A stretch of 5,862 nt of DNA from Planctomycetaceae bacterium (GTDB lineage Bacteria > Planctomycetota > Planctomycetia > Pirellulales > Pirellulaceae): assembly GCA_012965455.1 (NCBI GenBank), contig DTSG01000026.1, positions 1-5,862 of the forward strand. Reading direction: 5' to 3'. The position numbers were made by a program, and so were the translations under genes. The notes beneath the pieces were generated by a model. The model was given only the letters and a program-made list of their open reading frames with translations. It was not told the origin of the DNA and did no database searches. Shown piece by piece: positions 1 to 5,736 of the stretch; position 1 is the stretch's first letter; each line of letters starts with the position of its first letter.

Positions 1-183
1 CAAAAACATATCGCTGCACTAGCACGAAGACACTATCTTTTGATGAAAAACTGTATTTTTTCAGGGGTAGTTTCCCGTTGCCATCAGCTCCAGCATCGTA
101 ACCGACACTAAAATCGAGGCTCCCCTTGCTCAATATAAAGCGGTGAAATACTAACTAAAACGAGTCAAGGGACGTGATTAATA

Positions 184-948
184 TTGCCTCATTTCGCATT
201 GATTTCTAGAATTTCAGAGTTAAATAGCAATGACAAGCTCATAAACCTGTCAGGGCCAACCAAATCACTTACTTCCATTGCAACTGACGCACCTAATTCA
301 ATCAACCCGAGGTCTATTTACGTGGCTCTTTCCGAATTTGATCGCGACCTGCTCACGCGCTGCTTAGCTCGGTCCGCTGGCGCCTGGGAAGAATTCGTCG
401 ATCGTTATATCGGTCTGACATACCACACGATTCGCCAAACCGCTAAATCAAGATCCTCGCAACTATCCAGCCACGACGAAGAAGACTACGCGGCGGAAGT
501 CTTCCTGCAAATTATCCAAAACGACTATGCCGTGCTACGACGGTTCCGTGGTAATAGTTCTCTCGCCACCTATCTGTCGATCATCATCCGTCGCATCGTC
601 GTCCGTGAATTTATAAAAAAAAGGCATCCACGAATTCCAGATTCCAATTCTTCCAATGCTAACGGGGAATCAGAAAACGGAGAGGGAGAGCAGAGTAAAG
701 TTTATGCTTTCAAAATCCCACTCGACCAAACCGCCCCCCTACAAGATCAACAACCGTTACCAGAACAGCAAGCGGCGGATCGCGAAGCGGTCGCTAACAT
801 TTTAAATCAACTTGTTGGAAAAGAACGCAAGGTCGTTGAAATGTATCACCTCGAGGGCCGCACGTATAGTGAAATCAGTCGCATTACGGGATTACCCGAA
901 AACAGTATCGGTCCGACACTAAGTCGAGCTCGAGCTCGCTTGCGATAA
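184..948 (+). CDS. Sigma-70 family RNA polymerase sigma factor (ECF-like, regions 2 and 4)
   Basis: This protein should bind core RNA polymerase and direct it to a set of promoters. Region 2 spans about residues 55-148. It includes an acidic 2.2-like segment (DEEDYAAEVFLQII, 98-111) and a 2.3/2.4-like segment (FRGNSSLATYLSIIIRRIV, 121-139), in which Tyr130 sits where many ECF factors have Trp. A Ser/Asn/Glu-rich linker (about 150-172) leads to region 4 (about 203-254), with the helix-turn-helix GRTYSEISRITGLPENSI and the usual S-R-A-R-x-R-L end. There is no region 1.1 or 3, so it is ECF-sized. The start is uncertain. TTG at 184 has AAGGGA 11 nt upstream; in-frame GTG at 322 has GAGG 9 nt upstream and would remove 46 poorly conserved-looking residues, leaving 208 aa. 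No recognisable anti-sigma factor (zinc-binding or membrane-spanning) lies beside it. The two genes downstream follow closely and are probably co-transcribed. The family call is firm; the regulon is unknown. Confidence 0.88.
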   Translation: MPHFALISRISELNSNDKLINLSGPTKSLTSIATDAPNSINPRSIYVALSEFDRDLLTRCLARSAGAWEEFVDRYIGLTYHTIRQTAKSRSSQLSSHDEEDYAAEVFLQIIQNDYAVLRRFRGNSSLATYLSIIIRRIVVREFIKKRHPRIPDSNSSNANGESENGEGEQSKVYAFKIPLDQTAPLQDQQPLPEQQAADREAVANILNQLVGKERKVVEMYHLEGRTYSEISRITGLPENSIGPTLSRARARLR

Positions 949-963
949 CGGTAAAGTCGTTTC

Positions 964-1452
964 ATGATCGATTTTCAAATCCAAAACTCATCACCGGAAT
1001 GTTATTCTTCTCAGCATAAATTTGCGCCGGGTGAAGTATTCTATTCGGTGTTGCTCACTGCAGGCGGCGACGTCATTCGACACGACTTTTGTCAAGATGC
1101 TTGGGAAGGACCGCCGGAGGGCACAATCGGATGGTGGAAATCTACCATGCCCGACGACGAACAAAACAAACTAAACTTGGCACCCAACGAAGTCATGCTG
1201 CAATACTTCGAGCAATTGCACGCCAGCGCTGAGTCACAAGACATGGCTTATGTACTGTCACTACTGATGGTCCGCAAACGTATCATGCGACTTAATGGTT
1301 CAGAAGAAGACGAACAGGGCAACGAGTTGATGATCTTGTCCGAACCTAAAAGTGAAAAAGAATACAAAGTACCCGTGACTCAACCATCCCTTGAGCAAGT
1401 CGAATCGTTACAGCAACAGCTAACCGCGATGCTCTATAAGGATGCGGCTTGA
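964..1452 (+). CDS. Small uncharacterised protein with AWEGPPEG-x-x-GWWK motif
   Basis: I do not know a function for this 162-aa protein. It has no signal peptide or membrane segment and is probably cytoplasmic. Visible features are an N-terminal stretch with Cys13 followed by APGEVFYSVLL (21-31), then RHDFCQDAWEGPPEGTIGWW (39-58). A helical middle (about 74-110) ends in the basic segment VRKRIMRL. An acidic loop (113-118) and a Gln-rich C-terminal helix (142-157) follow. From memory, similar proteins with the FYS and WEGPPE..GWWK motifs occur in planctomycetes, where the N-terminus often reads like a C-x-x-T/S-G...PGE knuckle; this needs a search. ATG at 964 is 15 nt after the sigma gene stop, with only a weak GGTAAAG-like site. 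The stop overlaps the start of the lipoprotein gene, so translation of the two may be coupled. It could act with either neighbour, but it has no anti-sigma signature. Confidence 0.8.
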   Translation: MIDFQIQNSSPECYSSQHKFAPGEVFYSVLLTAGGDVIRHDFCQDAWEGPPEGTIGWWKSTMPDDEQNKLNLAPNEVMLQYFEQLHASAESQDMAYVLSLLMVRKRIMRLNGSEEDEQGNELMILSEPKSEKEYKVPVTQPSLEQVESLQQQLTAMLYKDAA

Positions 1453-2450
1453 ACCCTGTGAAATACTCGCCCTACAATCCGAACTCGCGAATTTTTATCG
1501 CAGCCTTACTAACGAGTTTCATACTGATCAGCGGTTGCCCTACTTGGAATAACTACGTCCAGCAACACGCCGGGCTGCCACCGGTTGCCTTCGCAGAACG
1601 CCCGACACTGGAAACGATCATGGCGACGGTAAACACCAGTCAGTCGATTCAACAATTGCAAACACAAAACGCCAAAGTTTCCATCCCCGGCGCTCCTTCA
1701 CTCAAAGCGAACGTCGTCATCGACCGCCCACGGAATTTTCGGTTGACAGCTAGTTTGTTTGATTTCACTCGCACTGAGGTCGATTTTGGCAGCAACCAAG
1801 AACTGGCTTGGTTATGGATACGCGAACAACCAGACCCAGCCGTTTACTTTGTGCGTCATGACCAACTGGCCTCAACGGCAGCAAAGTACTATATGCCAAT
1901 CGATCTAAACTGGATCACAGAAGCTATGGGGCTTGTATATATCGACCCGGCCGAACACCACGAAGGTCCTTTTGACTTGGGCCAAGGCAAATATGAAATT
2001 CGCAGTCGTATCCAATCGCCCATGGGTGAACTGAATCGACGTTTAATCATTGACGACCGCTTTGGTTGGGTTCTCGAACAACATCTGACACTCGACAATG
2101 GTAAATCACTAGCCTCCGTCAAAGCCAGCAAACACAGTTTCTATCCACAGCATGGAGTTTCGTTGCCGCACCGCATTAAAATTCAACTGTTTCCCGGTCA
2201 ACAAAATCAAATTGCATTTCAAATCGATGTGCCACGTTATCAAATCAACTCGAACATGGGCAATGCCTCACAGCTATGGACTATGCCAAAGTACGATGGC
2301 TATGAGCAAATCGATTTATCCACGATGCCAGCTCCGCAGACCAGTTACTTTTATCCTCTCGACCAAGTGCAACCTGCGCCCGGCAACATCCCGCGATATC
2401 AAACGCAAATCGCATCTCCTCGCTTTCGCGGTGACAATTTCAACCGTTAA
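1449..2450 (+). CDS. Lipoprotein with LolA-like beta-sheet domain (uncharacterised)
   Basis: This is a predicted lipoprotein of 333 aa. A basic/polar N-terminus is followed by a hydrophobic segment (about 15-28) and a lipobox, I27-S28-G29-C30, so Cys30 would be lipidated. Residues about 55-265 look like the LolA/LolB/DUF4292-type fold, a curved beta-sheet that holds lipid acyl chains. An early helix with repeated Gln (66-74) is followed by 'KVSIPGAPSLKANVVIDRPR' and the strand FRLTASLF. Next come DFGSN-x-x-LAWLWI (112-123), YFVRHDQ (133-139) and the paired strands YEIRSRI and RRLIIDD. The C-terminus is Pro/Gln/Tyr-rich and low in order. The fold is my inference from pattern, not a confirmed hit. 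TTG at 1449 is preferred because AAGGA at 1438-1442 is 6 nt upstream and it gives a 4-nt TTGA overlap with the upstream stop. GTG at 1458 is the alternative and would not change the signal. A role in envelope lipid or lipoprotein handling is possible but unproven. Confidence 0.8.
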   Translation: MNPVKYSPYNPNSRIFIAALLTSFILISGCPTWNNYVQQHAGLPPVAFAERPTLETIMATVNTSQSIQQLQTQNAKVSIPGAPSLKANVVIDRPRNFRLTASLFDFTRTEVDFGSNQELAWLWIREQPDPAVYFVRHDQLASTAAKYYMPIDLNWITEAMGLVYIDPAEHHEGPFDLGQGKYEIRSRIQSPMGELNRRLIIDDRFGWVLEQHLTLDNGKSLASVKASKHSFYPQHGVSLPHRIKIQLFPGQQNQIAFQIDVPRYQINSNMGNASQLWTMPKYDGYEQIDLSTMPAPQTSYFYPLDQVQPAPGNIPRYQTQIASPRFRGDNFNR

Positions 2451-2498
2451 TGCCCGCCCCCCTAGTGCGGTAGAGTCGCCCTCAACGTGTTTCGATTC

Positions 2499-2507
2499 TG
2501 CTATCAT
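2499..2507 (+). promoter_or_regulatory. Extended -10 promoter candidate ahead of the beta-propeller gene
   Basis: TGCTATCAT matches an extended -10 element (TGn followed by TATCAT, 5 of 6 to TATAAT). It lies in the 95-nt gap after the lipoprotein gene, about 39 nt before the ATG at 2546. No good -35 hexamer is seen 16-18 nt upstream, which extended -10 promoters tolerate. No intrinsic terminator is visible between the two genes, so read-through from the upstream operon is also possible. Confidence 0.35.
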
Positions 2508-2545
2508 GAATTCTAGGAATATTTGTCTTTTGAAAAGTAATTAAT

Positions 2546-3799
2546 ATGTCCCTGCACAAACTCATCGTCGCCTTTATCATTTTCACAAGCTGCCACCCTG
2601 CCCTCCAGGCAGAAAACTGGTCGTCTTGGCGGGGCCCCAATGGCAACGGGGCTACCTCGGAAAAGGGATTTCCAACAACTTGGTCCACATCCGAAAACGT
2701 CGCCTGGCGGATCGACTTGCCAGCTCCTGGAAACTCAACTCCCGTTACTTGGCAAGACAATGTCCTGCTAACCCAAGCGACCGCTGAAGGCACGAAACGT
2801 CATTTAACCTGTTACGATCTCAATTCTGGTAAGCAACGATGGCAATACACTGCGGCGATTGAGCAGGTGGAGAAAACACATAAGACCAATCCGCACGCAG
2901 CTGGGTCACCGGTCACTGACGGAAAACATATCGTCGTTTCCTTTGGCTCAGCAGGCATCCACTGTGTCGACATGAAAGGGAACTTAAAGTGGCAGGCGGA
3001 CATGGGACGGCTGGAGCATATCTGGGGTACTTCTGCTAGCCCAGTGATTTTTGAAGATCTCGTGATTGTTAATTGCGGTCCGGGAGTCCGCGCATTTTGG
3101 ATCGCGTTGGATATTCAAACGGGCGAGGAAGTCTGGAAAACCGAGTCGAAGAACTTTGTGTCTACCAAACCTGAAGAGTTTCGGGGATCCTGGAGCACGC
3201 CTGTTGTTTATGGTGGTGGCGCTGATGCGGTGATGTTCATCAGCATGCCCTTGAAGTTCTATGCCTTGAAGCCCCGCACCGGTGATATCCTCTGGACCTG
3301 CGACGGGCCAGGCATGCTGGCCTACACTTCGCCACTGGTCAATCGTGATGTGGCAGTGACGATGAGCGGCTATGGCGGTCCCTCGCTTGCCATCAAACGA
3401 GGTGGGCAAGGTGACGTGACTGCATCTCACCGCTTATGGCATAAAACAGAACGTGCGGAAAACCCGCAACGGATTGGATCTGGGTTGATCATCGGTGATT
3501 ACATCTACATTGTGAACGAGCCGGGAATCGCGTGGTGTTTGGATCTAAAAACCGGTGCACGATTGTGGCAACAAAGGTTGGGAGATTCAAAGTGTTGGAG
3601 CTCGCTCTGCTTGGTCGAAGGAAAGATCTTTGTTGTTAATGACAAAGGTACGACATTTGTTATCGACCCGAATCCTAAACAATGCAATATCATCCACGAA
3701 AACAAACTAGCAGAACTCACTCGCGGTTCACTCGCATTCGCCAACGGTCGTATCCTGATCCGCACTTACAAAAGTTTGTATTGCATCGAGTCAAAATAG
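2546..3799 (+). CDS. Secreted PQQ-like (BamB-like) beta-propeller protein
   Basis: This is an exported protein of 417 aa with a Sec signal peptide: a hydrophobic core at about 6-14 and a likely signal peptidase I cut after ALQA (residue 22). The mature protein starts with NWSSWRGPNGNG (24-35), the W-x-x-WRGP-x-x-NG opening typical of planctomycete PQQ-like propellers. Repeated blade motifs of the form 'L-x-x-x-D-x-x-T/S-G-x-x-x-W' follow. They are at about 87-101 (LTCYDLNSGKQRWQY), 138-150, 186-199 (ALDIQTGEEVWKTE), 238-250 (FYALKPRTGDILW) and 329-341 (AWCLDLKTGARLW), with a degenerate one near 370-376. Such proteins are often annotated 'outer membrane biogenesis protein BamB', but the planctomycete group is very large and most members have no known substrate. 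No PQQ-dehydrogenase catalytic set or haem motif is seen, so I infer a binding or scaffold role rather than an enzyme. Cys16 follows FTS, a poor lipobox, so periplasmic secretion is preferred over lipidation. Only a weak GAAAAG precedes the ATG. Confidence 0.87.
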   Translation: MSLHKLIVAFIIFTSCHPALQAENWSSWRGPNGNGATSEKGFPTTWSTSENVAWRIDLPAPGNSTPVTWQDNVLLTQATAEGTKRHLTCYDLNSGKQRWQYTAAIEQVEKTHKTNPHAAGSPVTDGKHIVVSFGSAGIHCVDMKGNLKWQADMGRLEHIWGTSASPVIFEDLVIVNCGPGVRAFWIALDIQTGEEVWKTESKNFVSTKPEEFRGSWSTPVVYGGGADAVMFISMPLKFYALKPRTGDILWTCDGPGMLAYTSPLVNRDVAVTMSGYGGPSLAIKRGGQGDVTASHRLWHKTERAENPQRIGSGLIIGDYIYIVNEPGIAWCLDLKTGARLWQQRLGDSKCWSSLCLVEGKIFVVNDKGTTFVIDPNPKQCNIIHENKLAELTRGSLAFANGRILIRTYKSLYCIESK

Positions 3800-3842
3800 G
3801 GCAGGCAGCCGGCAACAGCGGTAGTTGCACATATATTAGCTG

Positions 3843-3871
3843 TTGACCTTATCAATGCCCTACATTAGAGT
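3843..3871 (+). promoter_or_regulatory. Sigma-70 type promoter for the leuA leader
   Basis: TTGACC (3843-3848, 5 of 6 to TTGACA) is followed after exactly 17 nt by TAGAGT (3866-3871, 4 of 6 to TATAAT, keeping the key T1, A2 and T6). Transcription should begin about 7 nt after the -10, at or next to 3878, which is the A of the leader ATG. This is the best promoter match in the gap between the beta-propeller gene and leuA. A weaker alternative is TATCAA (3850-3855), which would leave a short 5' UTR containing AGAG. Confidence 0.55.
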
Positions 3872-3877
3872 GCAAAT

Positions 3878-3943
3878 ATGTCACAGACACTGCTATTACC
3901 CCTGAATCTACTAAGCCTGCTCATTGCACGGCCCCGAGGGTGA
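3878..3943 (+). CDS. Leucine-rich leader peptide of the leuA attenuator
   Basis: This is a 21-codon ORF, ATG at 3878-3880 to TGA at 3941-3943. Residues 5-15 read LLLPLNLLSLL: eight leucines in eleven codons (CTG, CTA, TTA, CTG, CTA, CTA, CTG, CTC), and the peptide ends ARPRG. It lies 111 nt ahead of leuA and runs into the paired RNA segments described next. This is the hallmark of a leader peptide whose translation senses charged tRNA-Leu, as known for LeuL of enterobacteria; the peptide itself probably has no other job. The promoter places the transcript start about at its ATG, so it may be translated leaderless; otherwise the only Shine-Dalgarno-like site is AGAG 7 nt upstream. The C-terminal RPRG codons encode the start of RNA segment 2 (CCCCGAGGG), so protein and RNA functions overlap. 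The composition is very unlikely by chance, but no homologue comparison could be made. Confidence 0.86.
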   Translation: MSQTLLLPLNLLSLLIARPRG

Positions 3944-3999
3944 TTGGACCAACGACAATTTACGTTACAACGATTCACCCGAGGCCAAACACCTCGGGT
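3895..3999 (+). promoter_or_regulatory. Leucine-responsive transcription attenuator with alternative RNA pairings (1:2, 2:3, 3:4)
   Basis: Four segments can pair in mutually exclusive ways. Segment 1, ATTACCC (3895-3901, inside the Leu codons), pairs with segment 2, GGGTGAT (3938-3944), giving 7 bp including one G-U. Segment 2, GGGTGA (3938-3943), pairs with segment 3, TCACCC (3975-3980), for 6 bp. This 2:3 stem can gain 3 bp inside past a 1-nt bulge. On the outside it can add a CC/GG pair across a tandem G-A/A-G mismatch. Segment 3, ACCCGAGG (3977-3984), pairs with segment 4, CCTCGGGT (3992-3999), the terminator stem. The leader stop codon TGA lies within segment 2. Predicted logic: a ribosome stalled on Leu codons masks segment 1 and frees segment 2, so 2:3 forms and leuA is transcribed. 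A ribosome at the stop masks segment 2, so 3:4 forms and transcription ends. Without translation, 1:2 and 3:4 form and transcription is low. The base pairing is read from the sequence; the regulation is inferred from classical amino acid attenuators. Confidence 0.82.
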
Positions 4000-4008
4000 T
4001 ATTTTTTT
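3977..4008 (+). terminator. Intrinsic terminator ahead of leuA (attenuator stem 3:4)
   Basis: A perfect 8-bp stem, ACCCGAGG (3977-3984) with CCTCGGGT (3992-3999), closes a 7-nt loop (CCAAACA). It is followed by a T-rich tail, TTATTTTTTT. It sits 46 nt before the leuA ATG on the same strand. It would also stop read-through from the beta-propeller gene, but its 5' arm is shared with the competing antiterminator pairing, so conditional termination within the leader is the favoured role. Confidence 0.9.
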
Positions 4009-4054
4009 GCCTTAACAAAACACTCCGTTCTACAATTCACAGCGACATTCAATC

Positions 4055-5581
4055 ATGACTAGCACACGACAAATTACAATCTTTGATACTACGTTACGCG
4101 ACGGGGAACAGTCACCAGGCTGTAGCATGAACCTCAGCGAAAAGCTTGAGTTAGCACAAGCACTAGTAGATATGGGGGTCGACATTATCGAAGCTGGCTT
4201 TCCAATCGCCTCGCCAGGTGACTTTGAAGCGGTTAGTGAGATAGCGCTTACGATGCATGGAGCGACTATTTGTGGACTTGCTAGATGTAGCGACAAGGAT
4301 ATTGATCGAGCATGGGAGGCGTTGAAACATGCGGAGAAGAGTCGGATTCATGTCTTCTTAGCGACGAGTGCAATTCACCGCGAGTTTAAGTTAAAAATGA
4401 CTCGAGAAGAGATCATCCGCCGCGCCGTCGATGGAGTGCGCCGTGCTGTCGAGTATTGTGATGATGTTGAATTCTCGCCCGAAGATGCTGCACGTACAGA
4501 ACACGATTTTTTGTGTGAGGTCGTCGAAGCGGCAATTGAAGCCGGAGCAACGACGGTGAATATTCCGGATACAGTCGGCTATGCTACGCCAGACCAAATG
4601 GGAGCGACGATCAAGATGCTGTCTAATCGAGTGCCAAATATTGACAAAGCCGTGATTAGTGTTCATTGCCATAACGATTTAGGTTTAGCGGTCGCCAATA
4701 GTCTAGCGGCGATCGAGAATGGTGCTGGGCAGATTGAATGTACCATCAACGGAATCGGCGAGCGTGCCGGGAATTGCTCGCTCGAAGAAGTCGTCATGGC
4801 ACTGAAGACCCGTGCCGATGTCTACAACTGTGAAACGAATATAAACACCCCTCGTTTAGTACCGTTGAGCCGACTGCTATCGTCCATTACGGGATTGCAA
4901 GTCCAACGTAATAAAGCAATCGTGGGACGTAATGCTTTTGCACATGAAGCTGGAATTCATCAGGACGGAATGTTGAAAGAACGTACGACGTATGAAATCA
5001 TGCGGCCCGAGGACGTGGGCTTAGCCAAAACAGATTTAGTGCTGGGGAAACACTCAGGGCGAGCGGCCTTGGGGGATCGGGCGAGAGAGTTAGGTTATCA
5101 TTTGTCGGGCGAACAATTGCAGGAAGTGTTTGTTGAGTTTAAAAAACTAGCGGATAAGAAAAAAGACATGTATGACGGTGATATTCACGCGCTGATACAA
5201 CAAGAGATCTTAGGTGAAGTAGAAAACACCTGGCAATTGGTTAGGTTTCAAGTCCGTTCTGCGTCCGGTGAAACGCCTTGTTGCGAGATTACGTTGAGTA
5301 AAGATGGTGAGGAGTTCACGCAAGAAGTTACTGATGGCGATGGTCCCGTGGATGCTGCGTTTTGGGCCGTTGAAAAAATTACCGGGCTCGAGATAACATG
5401 TAAAAATTACCGTGTGCGGAGTGCCACGCTAGGCCGAGATGCAATTGGTGAAGTGCTCGTGGAAATTGAACATAACGACAAAAGTTATCGCGGTCGAGGT
5501 GCTTCCACCGACACGGTAGAATCAACCATTCACGCTATCCTCGACGCCGTCAACCGCATCGTCGCACAACGCACCGCCTAA
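4055..5581 (+). CDS. leuA: 2-isopropylmalate synthase
   Basis: LeuA catalyses the first committed step of leucine synthesis: 2-ketoisovalerate plus acetyl-CoA gives 2-isopropylmalate. The 508 aa are full length (E. coli LeuA is about 523). The TIM-barrel catalytic domain starts with FDTTLRDGEQSPGCSM (10-25), carrying metal ligand Asp11 and catalytic Arg15. The divalent metal site is completed by His204 and His206 in VHCHNDLG and Asn240 in GERAGNCSLEEV. The linker region shows FAHEAGIHQDG (295-305) and GKHSGRAAL (331-339). The C-terminal allosteric domain (about 393-505) has GDGPVDAAFWAVEKITG (428-444) and GRGASTDTVES (480-490), so feedback inhibition by leucine is expected. The motifs fit true LeuA rather than homocitrate or citramalate synthase, though substrate choice cannot be proven from motifs alone. 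No Shine-Dalgarno is visible before ATG 4055; the 46 nt after the terminator are A/C-rich and probably unstructured. Expression is probably set by the leader attenuator upstream. No other leu gene follows in the window. Confidence 0.95.
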   Translation: MTSTRQITIFDTTLRDGEQSPGCSMNLSEKLELAQALVDMGVDIIEAGFPIASPGDFEAVSEIALTMHGATICGLARCSDKDIDRAWEALKHAEKSRIHVFLATSAIHREFKLKMTREEIIRRAVDGVRRAVEYCDDVEFSPEDAARTEHDFLCEVVEAAIEAGATTVNIPDTVGYATPDQMGATIKMLSNRVPNIDKAVISVHCHNDLGLAVANSLAAIENGAGQIECTINGIGERAGNCSLEEVVMALKTRADVYNCETNINTPRLVPLSRLLSSITGLQVQRNKAIVGRNAFAHEAGIHQDGMLKERTTYEIMRPEDVGLAKTDLVLGKHSGRAALGDRARELGYHLSGEQLQEVFVEFKKLADKKKDMYDGDIHALIQQEILGEVENTWQLVRFQVRSASGETPCCEITLSKDGEEFTQEVTDGDGPVDAAFWAVEKITGLEITCKNYRVRSATLGRDAIGEVLVEIEHNDKSYRGRGASTDTVESTIHAILDAVNRIVAQRTA

Positions 5582-5599
5582 CACAAACCCGTGGCCAAA

Positions 5600-5619
5600 A
5601 AATGAACCGGCGGTTCGTT
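5600..5619 (-). terminator. Weak hairpin with minus-strand T-run, just after leuA
   Basis: GAACC (5604-5608) and GGTTC (5612-5616) pair around GGC. On the plus strand the stem can grow to 8 bp through one U-G pair (5601-5608 with 5612-5619), but no T-run follows. On the minus strand the hairpin is followed by a run of T (complement of A at 5597-5602), though one outer pair becomes a C-A mismatch. It may be a backup terminator for a convergent unit or a 3' stabilising stem for leuA mRNA. Confidence 0.35.
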
Positions 5620-5665
5620 ACTGCTTAGTCCCACCCGCTGAAGCCGCACTGCTTGCACTTCATGC

Positions 5666-5696
5666 AAAAACGACTCGCCGCAAAGCGGGCGAGTCG
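5666..5696 (-). terminator. Intrinsic terminator for a minus-strand unit to the right
   Basis: CGACTCGCC (5671-5679) pairs with GGCGAGTCG (5688-5696) for 9 bp. The stem can close further by 2 bp (GC/GC) around an AAA loop with one bulged G. Read on the minus strand the stem is followed at once by TTTTT (complement of 5666-5670), the form of an intrinsic terminator. On the plus strand no T-run follows within about 15 nt. This implies transcription entering from beyond position 5862 towards leuA, either the tail of an mRNA or a small RNA. Confidence 0.65.
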
Positions 5697-5736
5697 CGTG
5701 GGGTTAGCTTCCTTTCTAACTCGCAGCCCTGAGGGC
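5671..5736. repeat. Cluster of three inverted repeats (possible intergenic repeat element)
   Basis: Three hairpins follow each other within 66 nt: 5671-5696 (9-bp stem), GTTAG/CTAAC at 5703-5707 and 5716-5720 with an 8-nt loop, and GCCC-TGA-GGGC at 5726-5736. The block has no coding character. Such stacked palindromes are typical of REP-like intergenic elements or of the 3' part of a structured RNA. Only one copy is in the window, so repeat status is inferred. Confidence 0.4.

Noticed and set aside
44..63. TGAAAAA/TTTTTCA hairpin near the left edge
   Set aside because: The stem is almost all A-T and has no T-tail, so it cannot be told from chance in A/T-rich DNA.
109..139. TAAAAT (109-114) and TATAAA (134-139) as -10 elements for the sigma gene
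   Set aside because: Neither has an acceptable -35 at 16-18 nt, and no ECF-type GGAAC/GTC pair is present.
2152..2544. Plus-strand 130-codon ORF overlapping the end of the lipoprotein gene
   Set aside because: It is a +1 frame shadow of the lipoprotein gene with no domain, signal or ribosome site; the lipoprotein frame has the coherent protein pattern.
2984..3430. Minus-strand 148-codon ORF inside the beta-propeller gene
   Set aside because: It lies fully antisense to a clear gene and has the erratic His/Arg/Cys composition of a shadow frame.
3812..3828. GCAAC/GTTGC hairpin just after the beta-propeller stop codon, as a terminator
   Set aside because: It has only 5 bp and no T-run follows, so it is too weak to call.
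3870..3929. 6-bp pairing GTGCAA (3870-3875) with TTGCAC (3924-3929) around the leader ORF
   Set aside because: If transcription starts near 3878 the first arm is not in the RNA. The loop is long and the pairing is not needed for the attenuator model.
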